NCBI RefSeq assembly: GCF_009389715.1
Contig: NC_052404.1
Coordinates: 9,136,745-9,200,744 of the forward strand
DNA from: Phoenix dactylifera
Taxonomy: Eukaryota; Streptophyta; Magnoliopsida; Arecales; Arecaceae
DNA length: 64,000 nt
Direction: 5' to 3'
The notes beneath the pieces were generated by a model, which saw only the letters and a program-made list of their open reading frames with translations, had not been told where the DNA came from and did not search any database. Made by a program: the position numbers and the translations under genes. Below are positions 35,473 to 46,660 of the stretch, piece by piece. Each line of letters opens with the position of its first letter. The first letter of the stretch is position 1.

Positions 35473-35838
35473 GAACTTCGGGAATCAAAAGTCAGCAAGA
35501 AGCAACCAAGAGCTAAAAAAAAAAAAAAGAGGACGAGGGCGAGATGAAGAAATATTCAACGTGCATTAATTTTCAGGGCCGAGGCCCATACAATTGGGCA
35601 AGTGACACCTCGATGACGCCAGAAGACGCCTGGCCGCCGAAGGGTCGCTCGCACCCCAAAGGCGAATCGACACCATTAAGGAAGGATGTCCGCCGAAATC
35701 CTCAGGTTGCCAGGTCAGCAGCAACCGCCATACGCCATAAAGAAGGCGGGAAGCTTGAAGCGCGCGCGCCTCTCCGAAGGATGGCGGCAATCTCGAAACA
35801 TCACTCCCTTCACCTGTTCCCCTTCTGGTTCCAGGCTC

Positions 35839-35850
35839 GGAAGTGGGGGG
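35839..35850 (+). promoter_or_regulatory. Polypurine tract before the 3' LTR
   Basis: GGAAGTGGGGGG, followed by CTAC and the TG of the 3' LTR. It is the expected primer for plus-strand DNA synthesis. Confidence 0.7.
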
Positions 35851-35854
35851 CTAC

Positions 35855-36668
35855 TGTTATGGGGGAATTGAGCCGCCATGCCCCACGTGATCGGCACGCG
35901 TATCCAGGAAAGCTACAGCTGCCCTATGATCCAGCACTCCGACCCCGAGTCGGACCTCCTCGGCTCCGCAGCCCGACCCCGGGTCGGCTGCCCTATGATC
36001 CAGCACTCCGACCCCGAGTCGGACCTCCTCGGCTCCGCAGCCCGACCCCGGGTCGGCTGCCCTATGATCCAGCACTCCGACCCCGAGTCGGACCTCCTCG
36101 GCTCCGCAGCCCGACCCCGGGTCGGCTGCCCTATGATCCAGCATTCCGACCCCGAATCGGAGATCTTTTGATAACGACAGGCTATTCTCCAGAGGCACGC
36201 CGCGGCCTCCTGCTCCACTACTCCCTGCAACGGCTGTACCCGATGCTGCCCACGATCTCCTGTATCGACCGTACAAAGCGGAGCTCCACTACGCCCTGCC
36301 ATGACCGTACCCGGCGCTGCTCCACGACGCCCCGTAACGGCCATGTCAGTGGCCATTCTATCGTGCCCCACGACGACAAACCCCCCTGAGAGACCTCCCA
36401 GCCAGGCATATATGCGGCTGGGGGGAGAAGGGGGGGGTAAGCAATACCTCCCAGAGCACTCTCTCCCACTTGGGATTATCATCTCTCCTCCTCCAATCTC
36501 CTCTGACTTGACCGTCGGAGGGCCATCACCACCCTGGTGGTGGTGCAAGGCTTGTTTGCAGGTTCCTTGGCGGAAGGTGGAGCGCAACCAGCACCAACCA
36601 AGACAACTCAGGCGGAACTCCGTTCACACCGTCGTGTCAATCGTTCTCGATTTGGACCACCAGCAACA
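35855..36668 (+). repeat. 3' LTR of the gypsy element
   Basis: Starts TGTTATGGGGGAATTGAGCC and ends CAGCAACA, followed by the ATAAT duplication. It holds the same 69-bp tandem units (35919, 35988, 36057 and a partial from 36126). Confidence 0.95.
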
Positions 36669-36673
36669 ATAAT
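36669..36673. repeat. Right target-site duplication of the gypsy element
   Basis: ATAAT, identical to 26138-26142. Confidence 0.9.
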
Positions 36674-38241
36674 CATTCTGGATTGGATGGTTTTCTTGGT
36701 AGACAAAAATTTGATCCAACGATCAATTATGACTTGATCCAAGCAAGACAAATTTTTGCTGGTTCCAATTTGATTTGAAGCTAAACCGGCTGTGAAACTC
36801 AAGGCATGATGACCGGGTCCAAGATTTTAGGGTCTGAAAACCTATTTAGAATCACTGCAAGGGCAATTTCGGCAACTTGGAAGGGTATTATAGTAAATTG
36901 GGACTAAATGCCCGAAGCTTGGAGATGGGGCCCGCAAATGAGAACACGATGTCCTCATTATTTCGGCTCGTGGCAGGAAGAACTGGGCTGCCTCCGTGCG
37001 GTGGCGCGAGATTTGGGAGGAGAGGCGAAGTTTCATGACGAAAGTGTCGACATCTTGGGTGGACGCCTGGGCTTCGTACCACCTCCAGTTGGGCGACACC
37101 AGGGCTGCATGCAGCGTCTTGATGGACGGCCGCGGTCCATTTTTGATGGGTCGAGGTGTGATATGACCGTTGGATCAGGAATCGGCAGTGGATGATGGGC
37201 ATCAGGGGGGCAAGGAGTTTCTCACGGTGGTGATGGCGTTTTAATTACCTGCGCACCGTAGGATCGTACCGTCTGGATCCGATTGGGCGGTCCCCACGAG
37301 TTGCTGTATTTCCTGTATGCCAAGAGTTATTTATTTATTTATTTTATTTTAACATTAGGCGACTCATACACAAGTACAACCCATAAAATTAAAAAAAAAA
37401 GAAGGAATATGTAGGAAACAAAATTGAGATATTATTGTCCTAAATAAATCTCCAGAGGAATGAGCCACAAAAAATGCCACCGTGTCCGCCATGCTATTTG
37501 TCTCTCGAAAGACATGGGCCATCCGATGGGGACGCACTCCTCCAAGAGACTGTAGATGTCATGTATCAGCCACATCCGGACCTTCTTTGAGAGCATTATC
37601 AAGCATCGATCGATGTCGGCTGCTACCGGCCCCATGATGCACATGAATCAAAGTGTAACGGTGATTAATTGGATGGATAATCATATCCATACCATCTGTA
37701 CACATCAGATTAAGATCGATTGACGTCCAACATCCTTGTCCCAAACTTGCATGATAAAAGAGATTGATGTTTCCACCACAAAAAAAAAAAAGAAAGTGTT
37801 ATTAAGTTTGTTAATAATTTAATAAATTATATCAAATTATAAGATCGATCTCAATTTAATTTGTAAAATTCAGAGTTCCTAGTTTGACATTAGATGTGGT
37901 CCTGAATAAAAGCGCCTGACCAGTAAGGATAAATAAAACTAATTTCCAATAGTTTGGACAAGCTTAGATGGTTGTTGATGTGGTCATGTTTGTATGATGC
38001 ATTTGCATGCACATGCATCTCACATATATGAAATTTATTCTTACATGTAAAACAACTGATATGATCTCCGTACTCTTTGCATGCCGAGTTCTAGAACTAG
38101 GTCAAGGTTTATGTACAATTTAGCAGTTCTAGCTTATATCCAATTTTTAAGTTGGCCAGGGTGTCACATTTAATTCTCATAACGCAAGGTTTGCGCTGGG
38201 TTCGAAGTTCAGACTATAATATTTAAGTTCCTATCTTGCAC

Positions 38242-38245
<4 letters not shown>

Positions 38246-38305
<60 letters not shown>
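38246..38305. repeat. (AT)n microsatellite
   Basis: About 60 bases of uninterrupted AT dinucleotides, longer than any other dinucleotide run in the window. Confidence 0.95.
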
Positions 38306-38307
<2 letters not shown>

Positions 38308-38418
38308 TTCTTATATATAAACCCCTAAACAGAGTCAATATTACTTCCCCCCTGTACCGACTTGGAACTTTTTCTCAGATTTGAAAATCTCTCCTTTCAT
38401 ATTTCAAGCAGAAAAAAA

Positions 38419-38588
38419 ATATTTTGAAGCAATTTGCAATTTGCAATGAGTTTATTTTTCTATGCATTAACTTGGTGCACCATCACCTGCCACAAAATTT
38501 AAAATATTTTGCAGCAATTTTCAATTTGCTACGAATTTATTTTCCTATGCATTAACTTGGCGCACCGTTACCTGCCACAAAATTTCAT
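38419..38588. repeat. Two diverged tandem copies of an 85-bp unit
   Basis: The first copy starts at 38419, the second at 38504. Both contain TATGCATTAACTTGG, GCACC and CCTGCCACAAAATTT; scattered substitutions separate them. Confidence 0.8.
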
Positions 38589-39001
38589 AGATGTAAAAAA
38601 TGTTTGTACATGCTCTTTTTTTCAACTAGTTTGACTCATCTTTAGGCATTGGTGTTGGGAAAAAAAAAAAAAAAAAGGAGACTTGTAGATGCAATCGTTT
38701 AACTAACCATATTTGTGATTGACTAGGTGCAGAATAATCCATTCGAAAAGAAAAAAAAAAATTTCTCAACCTATTCAGTCCGAATCTGCCAAAAAAAATC
38801 GAGAAAAAAATATAAAAGTATGATTTACATTTCCTTTTCTTTTGTTGATTGATAATAAACTAAGTTACATAGCCATATTATAAAGATAAGGTCCTTTCTG
38901 ACACAATTCAAAGCAGATTCCTCTTCTAGTTCTAATCATACTCACTTTCTTAAAATAGACATAATTGTATTTTACTTGAAAGCTACACCCTATTATTTTC
39001 T

Positions 39002-39016
39002 AAAGGCTAACTTTGA
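39002..39016. repeat. Left target-site duplication of the LINE
   Basis: AAAGGCTAACTTTGA, repeated exactly at 45363-45377 after the poly(A) tail. The A residues at its start make the precise boundary ambiguous by a few bases. Confidence 0.9.
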
Positions 39017-39134
39017 GCTGCAAAAATAGACCAACAAAAAGATTGGGTTTGGGAGTGAGTGAGGAGAGAGAGAGAGCCGCATCAAAAGTGTGCGGTCAGT
39101 GGGGTATTCTCTCGAACGGGAGCTGGGAGTGTGT

Positions 39135-41189
39135 ATGGACGACAAGAAGACGCAGGAGAGGGAGACAAGGAAGGCCGGTAGGGCCGAGGGGCTAAGGCAT
39201 CTCCCTCCCGGGGCCGAGATGAAGGAGGCGACATGGGCGGCGGTGGCGAAGGGCACGGCAAAGCAGGGAAGCTGGTCTCGCCACCGGATAACTGACCGGG
39301 AGTTGGGGAATTTGCAGCAACGTTTCTCTGAGGTTCTGGAGGTCCCCGAGGAGCGGCTGGAGATGACTAGAAGGGAATGGCAGTCCACAACCGTCTTTAT
39401 GCAGAGCGTAGGACGGAAGGTCCCGGTCGAATGGGTAGTGAGGGAGTTGAGACGGGTGGGGAATATGGACTATAATGCCGAGGTTTTTACCATGGCAGAG
39501 GATGTGCTGGCGGTCCGTTTCGCTTCCGAAGGAGATCGGGAGGCGATGATGATGAGGGGTCCGTTCCTGGTGGCTGGCCAGCTATTTACCATGGAACGTT
39601 GGCGGCCGAACTTCGTCCCGGGCTCCGGTGGTGCCGGTCGTGTTGTAGCATGGCTGCGTCTCCCACGGCTGCCTCTGGATTTTTGGGCTAGGGAGACTAT
39701 CCTACAAATTGCTGCGACGGCCGGAAGACCGCTTGCCTTGGATGCAGCTACTGATCAGGGGACGAAACGGGGCTTTGCGAGGGTTAAGGTGGAGCTTGAT
39801 ATCAAAACTCCTTTGCGTCCCGGAATCTTCATGAAAGGGGTTGAGGAAGGAATTGAAAGAAAGTTTTGGCAAAGCTTTGTTTATGAGAACCTACCGGACT
39901 ACTGTTACAGATGTGGTCGCATCGGACATGGGGAGGCAGCATGTAAATTCTCCCCTCCGGTGACGGCAGGAAAGGAGCTGGGTGCTGACAGCTCTGCAGG
40001 GCGGACGGAGACAGGGAAGGAGCCTCGGGATGTAGAAGAACAATTGATGTATGGCCCATGGCTGTCTACGAATTGGATAAATGGCCCCAAGGATCCTAAA
40101 AGGGGAAGCTGGAAGCAGAAGTCCGGTGGGGCGAGCTCGAGCTCTGCTCCGGCTCCGGCTCCGATGCCCAAGGTCTCATCACGGGGTCACGACGAAGGGG
40201 GACCGAGGATGCCTATTTCCCCGCCGGACCTGGAGGGCTGGCAAAAGCCAACCAAAGTTGCCCGGCGGAAATCACCGGAGCTGATGGAATCGGGAGACCC
40301 AGCTGATCGGGTGATCCAAGGGCTGAGTCAACCCGAAGGCCAGACCGAGTCAAACAGCGAACCGGTGAGGGGACTCGGCGGGGGGCATCAGCACTCTGGA
40401 TCGGTTTTGAGCAGTGGGCCGGTTCCAAGCCCACTGAAGAGGGCCCGTAGTCCACCGAAGCCCCAGCGAACTTCGGCAGTCTTCGGCTCCGGGTCGCCGG
40501 GAAGCTGCCCGGCCACACCCATCCGGGCTCCCTCTCCTAGTGGAAGTGGGGTCGGAAAGGTCGGAAAAGGGCGCTGGAGGAGCAGAAGCTCGCCACCCCC
40601 CCTCTCGCCGGCGGTCTCATGCATGGCCGGGCAGATGGAGGAGAGGAGTGGTCGGCGATTCGGGAGGGGCAAATCGCCCCGGCGGGGGCTGGCACGGGCA
40701 GCCTCGGTGGCGGCGGACCTACTGGCGAGAGTGACCGGTGAGGAGGTATCCGCAAGTGCTGGGAGGAAGGTGACGACTGAAGACCATGTGGCTGTGGAGC
40801 TGGCTGGCTGCGGGCAACCAATCCGTGATGGAGGGAAGGAGATGGCTAGTGAGAGCTCTACAGGAGGTGGACTCGGGACTAACCAGGTAGAGGCCTCCTC
40901 TTTCCCCTCTGTTTTGTGTGGACAGCAGGAGACAGTATGTATGGAAGGTGAGGATCTCCATTGTGATGCCAGTGAGGGGGGGCTGAAGCATGCGTGCCAA
41001 ATGGCACAGGTGAACAGTGACCCTCATTCTCAAACTTTGAACCGATTGAAAGCTTTGGTGAGGAGTGTGAGCCCCAGCGTTTCGAGCATTGCCAATGACG
41101 CAACAATTGGCGATGGTGGGAAATTGATGACTACATGTGGCAACGACCCTGGGGGTGTGGGCGGTGCCGGTGACCAGTGTGCATCATGA
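39135..41189 (+). CDS. LINE ORF1 protein (DUF4283-like, zinc knuckle), 684 aa
   Basis: The first ATG of the long open frame is at 39135 (MDDKKTQERE...); the stop TGA is at 41187-41189. Residues about 70-230 resemble the DUF4283-type domain of plant LINE Gag-like proteins (VEWVVRELRRVG, MRGPFLVAGQLFTMERWRPNF, VAWLRLPRLPLDFW). A CCHC knuckle follows at C257-x2-C260-x4-H265-x4-C270 (CYRCGRIGHGEAAC). The C-terminal half is a long, disordered, Ser/Pro/Gly-rich region. Family role: RNA-binding chaperone that packages LINE RNA with ORF2. Its TGA overlaps the ATG of ORF2 as ATGA. The frame has no lesion. Confidence 0.9.
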   Translation: MDDKKTQERETRKAGRAEGLRHLPPGAEMKEATWAAVAKGTAKQGSWSRHRITDRELGNLQQRFSEVLEVPEERLEMTRREWQSTTVFMQSVGRKVPVEWVVRELRRVGNMDYNAEVFTMAEDVLAVRFASEGDREAMMMRGPFLVAGQLFTMERWRPNFVPGSGGAGRVVAWLRLPRLPLDFWARETILQIAATAGRPLALDAATDQGTKRGFARVKVELDIKTPLRPGIFMKGVEEGIERKFWQSFVYENLPDYCYRCGRIGHGEAACKFSPPVTAGKELGADSSAGRTETGKEPRDVEEQLMYGPWLSTNWINGPKDPKRGSWKQKSGGASSSSAPAPAPMPKVSSRGHDEGGPRMPISPPDLEGWQKPTKVARRKSPELMESGDPADRVIQGLSQPEGQTESNSEPVRGLGGGHQHSGSVLSSGPVPSPLKRARSPPKPQRTSAVFGSGSPGSCPATPIRAPSPSGSGVGKVGKGRWRSRSSPPPLSPAVSCMAGQMEERSGRRFGRGKSPRRGLARAASVAADLLARVTGEEVSASAGRKVTTEDHVAVELAGCGQPIRDGGKEMASESSTGGGLGTNQVEASSFPSVLCGQQETVCMEGEDLHCDASEGGLKHACQMAQVNSDPHSQTLNRLKALVRSVSPSVSSIANDATIGDGGKLMTTCGNDPGGVGGAGDQCAS

Positions 41190-44100
41190 GAGCACTTCTT
41201 TGGAATTGCCGTGGCGCGGGGAAGCCCTCTTTTGCCCCGGCTTTCCGTAGGCTAGTGCATCTGCACAAACCGGAGATATGTGTTCTGTTCGAGACCCGGT
41301 TATCCGGGGTGAGTTTGCATAAGGTAAGGAAGATGCTTCCGAGATCATGGGGGTTCTATGCTGTGGAATCTCAGGGATTGTCAGGAGGTATTATTGTAAC
41401 TTGGTTACAGGGTGGTTGTAAAATTAATGTCTTTAATGGTTGCAACCAAGAGGTGATCATAGTGATCTCAGAGAAAGATCGCAGTCCGTGGGTTCTTGCA
41501 GCTGTGTATGCTAGTACAAGGTTCATAGAACGGAGGACTTTATGGGAGGAGGCATCTCAGCTCATTAGTCAGGGCTATCCTATGTTGGTGGCAGGGGATT
41601 TTAATTGTATTGTTCATCCCCATGAAAAGATGGGGGGCGGGCTTTTACTTACAAAAGGGAGATCAGGAAATTTCAGGACTTCATTATGGAGAATGGCTTG
41701 ATTGATTTGGGCTTTTCGGGGCCAAAGTTTACATGGTGTAATAACCAGCAGGGGCAGGCTCGGGTCTGGGAGAGATTGAACAGAGTCTATGCCACAGCCG
41801 GGTGGATCCAGTGCTTCCCTGAGCATCATGTTCGTCACTTGCCACGGATCGCATCTGATCACAGTCCTTTACTGGTTAGTACCGATACACTTGTCTCTAG
41901 TCATTCTCCTTTTAGATTTGAGAAGTTCTGGTTATGCTATCCACAGTCTTGGGAGATAGTGAGGGAGGCATGGAGTATGCCGGTCAGAGGGGATGCTATG
42001 TACCGGGTGTCACGCAGGTTGGAGTTAACAAAGAGAAGGCTAAGGAGATGGAACCGTGAGGAAGTGGGGAATATATTTAGGCGGATTGAGGAATCTGAAG
42101 TGGCCATTCTCAGTCTACAGTCCCAGGAGGTAGAGGGGGGGGGCTTGGAGGATGAGGAGATGGGGGAGCTTAGGTCACTTCTATCACTACATGATTCTCT
42201 TCTGAGGCAGCAGGAGATTTTTTGGAGACAGAAATCACGGATACAGTGGATTCGGGAGGGTGATCGGAACACCAGTTTTTTTCATCAGGCGGTGGTGATC
42301 AGGAGACACCGGAATAGGATCAGGGCTATCAGGGATGAGGCTGGGCAGATAGTGGAGGACCCCGACTTGATCCAGAGAGTGCTGGAGGGATTTTTCAGGG
42401 CCAAGTGGTCCGAGCAGTTAGGCAGTGGGAGTCCAGAGGGTTTTGTTCCGCCCTCGGCACGTGTGGCAGAGGAGGACACTGCGGCACTGATCAGGCCGGT
42501 ATCGGAGAGGGAGATTCGGGAGGCTGTGTGGTCCCTCGAGGGGGACAAGGCGCCGGGGCCGGATGGTTTTCCACCGTTGTTCTTTCGGAGGTACTGGATG
42601 ATAGTAGGACAGGATGTGACGACAGCCATACAGCAGTACTTTAGCACCACAGTTATGTCTACAGATTGGCAGAGGACCTTGATCACACTTATACCGAAGC
42701 GACAGGATGCTTCTGAGCCTAGTCACTTTCGCCCGATCAGCTTATGTACTACCATGTATAAGGCGACGGCGAAGTTACTAGCAGTCAGACTGAGGGACAT
42801 TCTACCGAGGATTATCAGCCCGGAGCAGGGGGCTTTTGTGGGAGGTCGAAGCATTTCTGATAATGTTCTTATTGCTCAGGAGTTCATGTTTGATCTTCGT
42901 AGGGCATCGAGCAGGAGGAGTTTGATGGGGATTAAACTTGATATGGAGAGGGCCTATGACAGGATGAGATGGGACTTTGTACAGCAGTCGCTACAGGATT
43001 TCGGCTTTCATGAGATATGGATTAGATGGGTGATGGGGTGTGTCAGAGCTCCCTCTTTTGCCATTTTGGTGAATGGGACGCCCTCCCGGTTTTTCGAGTC
43101 TTCCGGGGGATTACGTCAGGGTTGTCCTCTATCTCCCTTACTCTTTATTATATGTGCAGATGCTCTCTCTAGGGCCCTTAGGCAGGCAGTGAGCAACCAG
43201 GAGCTGGTTGTTTACAGGCCCGTGCCGGACGCATCACCGATCTCCCATTTGCTTTTTGCCGATGATTGTCTACTTCTAGCCCGGGCTACGAGGCAGGATG
43301 CACGGGTCATTCAGAGGATTCTCCGGGATTATTGCTCGGTATCTGGTCAACGGGTCAACCTATCCAAATCAGCAATATGCTTTAGCCCGAAGATCAGAGT
43401 GGCGGTGAAGACTTCTATATTGGAGATTTTGGGAGTGGGAGAGCAGGAGGGCATGTTGAGGTACTTGGGTGTGCCACTTTCTGGTCAGCGCTTACGCAGC
43501 AGGGAGTGCTCCTCTCTTGAGCTCAGCATTAGACACAGATTGGAGGGGTGGCAGCTACACTCACTATCCATGATGGGCAGGGTTACCTTGGTACGGTCAG
43601 TTCTCTCCTCGATCCCTATTTACTTACTGTCCAACTCCCTTATCCCAGTAGCGACTGTGCGGAATCTTGAGTGGATCTTCAGGAATTTTATCTGGGGAAG
43701 GAATGGAGGTAGAGGGGGGATCCATTTGATGGCGTGGGAGGTGGTATGTCAGCCGACCAGGTGTGGAGGGTTAGGGATCCAGTCCCTAGTGATGAGACGG
43801 GAGGTTTTGCTGGCTCGACAGGCTGCTAGAGTAGTACTAGAGCCGGATGGTATGTGGGCTGCATTGATGAGGGCCAAGTACGGTGCTCTAGCGCCTGGGA
43901 TCCGCGGCGGCCGCCGCCACTCATCGATATGGAGGGAGATTTGCACTAGAGCAGGGATGGTGCTACCGGCGATCAGGTGGGCCATTGGGGATGGGAGGTC
44001 CATAGATGTGCTGGAGGACAGCTGGTTGACAGAGCAGCCTATCAGTAGGTTGCCGGTGATGGTGGACACGGCGAGGATAGCTGGGCTCAGGGTCAGAGAC

Positions 44101-45328
44101 CTGATCGAGCTGGAGGGCGGCCGATGGAGGGAGGAGCTGATTCAGGAGGTGTTTGGAGCGCAGCTGGCAGAGATGGTCCTGGCCCTACCAGTTCCTGCCA
44201 GGGAGAGGCCAGACAGACTAGTTTGGGCGCCGACAGGGAGGTCTCAGGTGCGTGCCAGGGATATTCATCAGCTGATGATTAGTGAGCCAGGCCGGCAGAT
44301 AGAGGGGGGATGGATTTGGAGGATGCGGATTCATCCGCGGGTGGCGCTTTTTATCTGGAAGGTGGCATGGGGTTGCTTACCGACCAGAAGTTTACTAGCA
44401 TGGCGTGGGATGAGGATCACTCAGGGGTGCGAGGTGTGCATAGATACGGAGGAGACTATCGATCATGTTTTACTGCAGTGTCCCAGAGCCAGGGAGGTTT
44501 GGAGGAGGTCACCGACCCTATTGCCCCACTCAGTTGAGTCGGTACAGGATTTGATTCATTGGTTGAGGGTTTCTATGCGGAGGCCCAGTACTGTTGATGC
44601 GGGGATTCGCTGGGCATACCTGGCTTATCATATATGGCTGGACAGAAATTCTGGTGTGTTTGAAGGTAGAAGATTACCGCCGAAGATGGTGGTGGACAGA
44701 GCGATTCGTCATGCGAGGGAGATCACCACAGCTACCGCGAGGTTCTCTTCTAGGATGGCCGGGGACATCTGGGGGTACTTCTTCCGCTGTCACAGCGCCC
44801 AGGTTCGTCCTTGTTTCTTGGGTACCTCCACCCCCTGGTTATCTCAAAGTGAATTTCGATGGTAGTATGTCGGCGGACGGAGTGGCCGGAGGCGTTGGTT
44901 TTGTGATCAGGGATCATTTTGGGAGGATGATAGCAGCTGGTGGTCGTCGTACGCCCGGACTTACTGCTGTTGGGACGGAGTTGCGGGCAGCTTGGGAAGG
45001 GATATCCTTTGCCAGGCAGATACTGGGTGCTGAGCGGCTATGCCTCGAGGGGGACTCCTCTGTGGTGATTGACTGGGCGCGTGGATTGGATAGATATAGT
45101 GATGGCCATCCTCTTATCCGTGATATCCGTAGGTTGGCTCAGGAGTTGAGCGATTTTCAGGCTCTACACGTTTTCCGGGAGGCAAACCATGCAGCTGATT
45201 GGGTGGCCTCCTATGTAGCACGACATTTCGGGGAGATCCTCAGGATATCGGTAGGAGGGATACCCCCCACTTTGTACTCTTTTTTTGCTTCCGATATGGC
45301 TGGATGTACTCAAGTTAGAGCTATATGA
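41186..45328 (+). pseudogene. LINE ORF2 (endonuclease - RT - RNase H) with two frameshifts
   Basis: ATG at 41186. The endonuclease begins RALLWNCRGAG in one frame up to about 41640, where a G6 run (41632-41637) probably lost a base. The next frame runs to 44865 and carries the rest of the endonuclease (FSGPKFTWCNN, SDHSPL), reverse transcriptase (DKAPGPDGFPPLFF, GVRQGCPLSP-like GLRQGCPLSPLLF, FADD at about 43255-43266) and a zf-RVT region (CEVCIDTEETIDHVLLQCP). Between about 44790 and 44830 it must slip back to the first frame, where RNase H reads SWVPPPPGYLKVNFDGSMSA and continues to TGA at 45326. Domain content and order are those of plant L1 elements with a C-terminal RNase H. Catalytic motifs are intact; only the frame is broken, twice and in compensating directions. 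Confidence 0.88.
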
Positions 45329-45343
45329 AATGCCGTTTTCACC

Positions 45344-45365
45344 AAAAAAAAAAAAAAAAAAAAAA
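45344..45365 (+). other. Poly(A) tail of the full-length LINE
   Basis: An uninterrupted A run 16 bases after the ORF2 stop, directly followed by the target-site duplication GGCTAACTTTGA. Confidence 0.9.
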
Positions 45366-45377
45366 GGCTAACTTTGA
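45363..45377. repeat. Right target-site duplication of the LINE
   Basis: AAAGGCTAACTTTGA, identical to 39002-39016. Confidence 0.9.
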
Positions 45378-45955
45378 TAGCGATGTCTAAGAGAGAGGTG
45401 CTTTGCACAAAGTGGAAGACAGAATTTATAATTAGAGGTGTTATCAGTTCTTTAGTGGTTGAATTGTGCTATTCAAGCATTGAGGGCGACCAATATTCGT
45501 TTCGAGAGAGATATTCTGACAACTATAAGATCACTTTCAGATCCACCTCCTAAAACCAGTCTCCATCTTATCCTTTAGGATTGTTGACACTTGTTACGCG
45601 CATTACTTTCTTTTGAAGTGATGGGGACATCAGCTAGGTCCCCATTTTATTTGCATATTTGCTTATTGTTATGTCTGGGTTTATTTGTGTTTAGGGATTT
45701 ATTTGTGGTTTATTTGTTTATTTTATTCTGGGTTTATTTGCATTTTAGGGCTTAATTGTGGGGAATTATTTTATGTAAGGGGTTTATTTTAATTGTTCTT
45801 ATGGGGCCCTATTTAAAGGGAACTTTTAAGTTGATTAGGGTTTTTAATGAAGAATTAGAAATTTTCTCCCCACCTAATCTCCTGCTCTCTTCTTCTCTTC
45901 TCCCTCTTCTCCCCCTCCTCCTCTTTCTCTTCTCCCTCTTCTTCTGTTCTGGTTT
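45378..45955. other. Intergenic; LTR- or promoter-like T/G-rich segment
   Basis: Positions 45620-45960 contain repeated GGGTTTATTTGTG-type words, then CTATTTAAAGGG and a CT-rich leader. This resembles a promoter or LTR fragment, but no second copy or boundary is visible. Confidence 0.35.
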
Positions 45956-46204
45956 AAAATCCTGCTGAAGTTCTTCCTCCAGATTTGGTCCGGCATCATG
46001 AAGTTTCTCGTATATTCAGGAAAGCCAATAATACAACTAATTGGTTGGCGTTATGGCCAATCACATAGGCTCAATTTTATGGGATACTACGATAAATCTT
46101 CTTGGTCCGTTGTTAAGTATTTTTGTTTGCTAATTCTCATGGATGTATATTCTTCTTGGATTAGAAAATACACCTAGTCAATGTCTTTTTCAAAAAAAAA
46201 AAAT
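45956..46204 (+). mobile_element. 5'-truncated LINE tail with poly(A)
   Basis: Reads VSRIFRKANNTTNWLALWPIT in one frame, matching the end of a LINE RNase H (compare HVFREANHAADWVASYVA at about 45170 in the full-length copy). It continues through a short 3' UTR to an A12 run at about 46192-46203. Only the last few hundred bases are present; the 5' limit is uncertain. Confidence 0.55.
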
Positions 46205-46660
46205 AGTTTAATCGGCTCATCTTAGAGCCCAAACTATAGAATTTGGACTTGATCACTGAGGCACTGTCGAGCACCACATCATAGATCTTGATAAGTTATC
46301 CAATTTCAGAAAAATAAATCATCTCAATCGAGTGTTGTATGACCAACTTATGGTTTCTAAAAGTTTGGCATACGATTTAGCTTTTTGATATGGAGAATCT
46401 AGCTCTTGGACCCTATCTAGCCCTATCTATAGTCACCGGAGCGATCTATATCGAGTCTAGTAGTCCTTTTAAATCACTAAAAAAATATCACGACAACATA
46501 ATAAACTGAATGTGTTTGGGTTGTTTATTATGGAAGTAAAGACTTGACTACTTGTATGCTGTCATTGCATTAGTTTCGCTAATAAAAAGCTACTGTGGTT
46601 TGAAAACAGAGTTTCCTCTAATTTGTGGCTTGTTAATCATTTTTTTTATTTCATTCCATT
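46205..46660. other. Intergenic, nothing recognised
   Basis: AT-rich; no coding or repeat signal supported. Confidence 0.4.

Larger units (their letters stand above)
26143..36668 (+). mobile_element. Complete Ty3/gypsy LTR retrotransposon, Tat lineage (10.5 kb)
   Basis: Two LTRs (815 and 814 bp) beginning TGTTATGG and ending CAACA enclose a single gag-pol frame and a 3.4-kb 3' region with tandem arrays. A perfect 5-bp duplication (ATAAT) flanks the element. By eye the LTRs differ at only about three positions: a G9/G8 run, C/T in GCGGAACCCC/GCGGAACTCC, and G/A in TTCTCGGTTT/TTCTCGATTT. That implies recent insertion. The order PR-RT-RH-aRH-INT, with a second RNase H before integrase, and the long non-coding region after pol are hallmarks of the Tat branch. 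All protein motifs needed for transposition are intact, so it could be autonomous. Confidence 0.95.
36674..39001. other. Intergenic between gypsy and LINE
   Basis: Positions 36850-37300 are GC-richer and open in several frames, but no family is recognised. The rest is AT-rich, with an (AT)n tract and an 85-bp direct duplication listed separately. No gene is supported. Confidence 0.45.
39017..45365 (+). mobile_element. Full-length L1-type LINE with 15-bp target duplication
   Basis: About 6.35 kb, from just after the left duplication to a poly(A) run (45344-45365). It has a short 5' UTR (about 118 bases), ORF1 with a zinc knuckle, and ORF2 with apurinic endonuclease, reverse transcriptase, a Cys/His region and a plant-type RNase H. 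The exact long duplication and unspoiled tail point to a recent insertion by target-primed reverse transcription. Two frameshifts in ORF2 make this copy non-autonomous unless they are sequence errors. Confidence 0.93.

Noticed and set aside
35544..36389. 281-aa plus-strand ORF crossing the polypurine tract into the 3' LTR
   Set aside because: It spans the LTR boundary, and its second half is the translated 69-bp repeat. It is not a credible gene.
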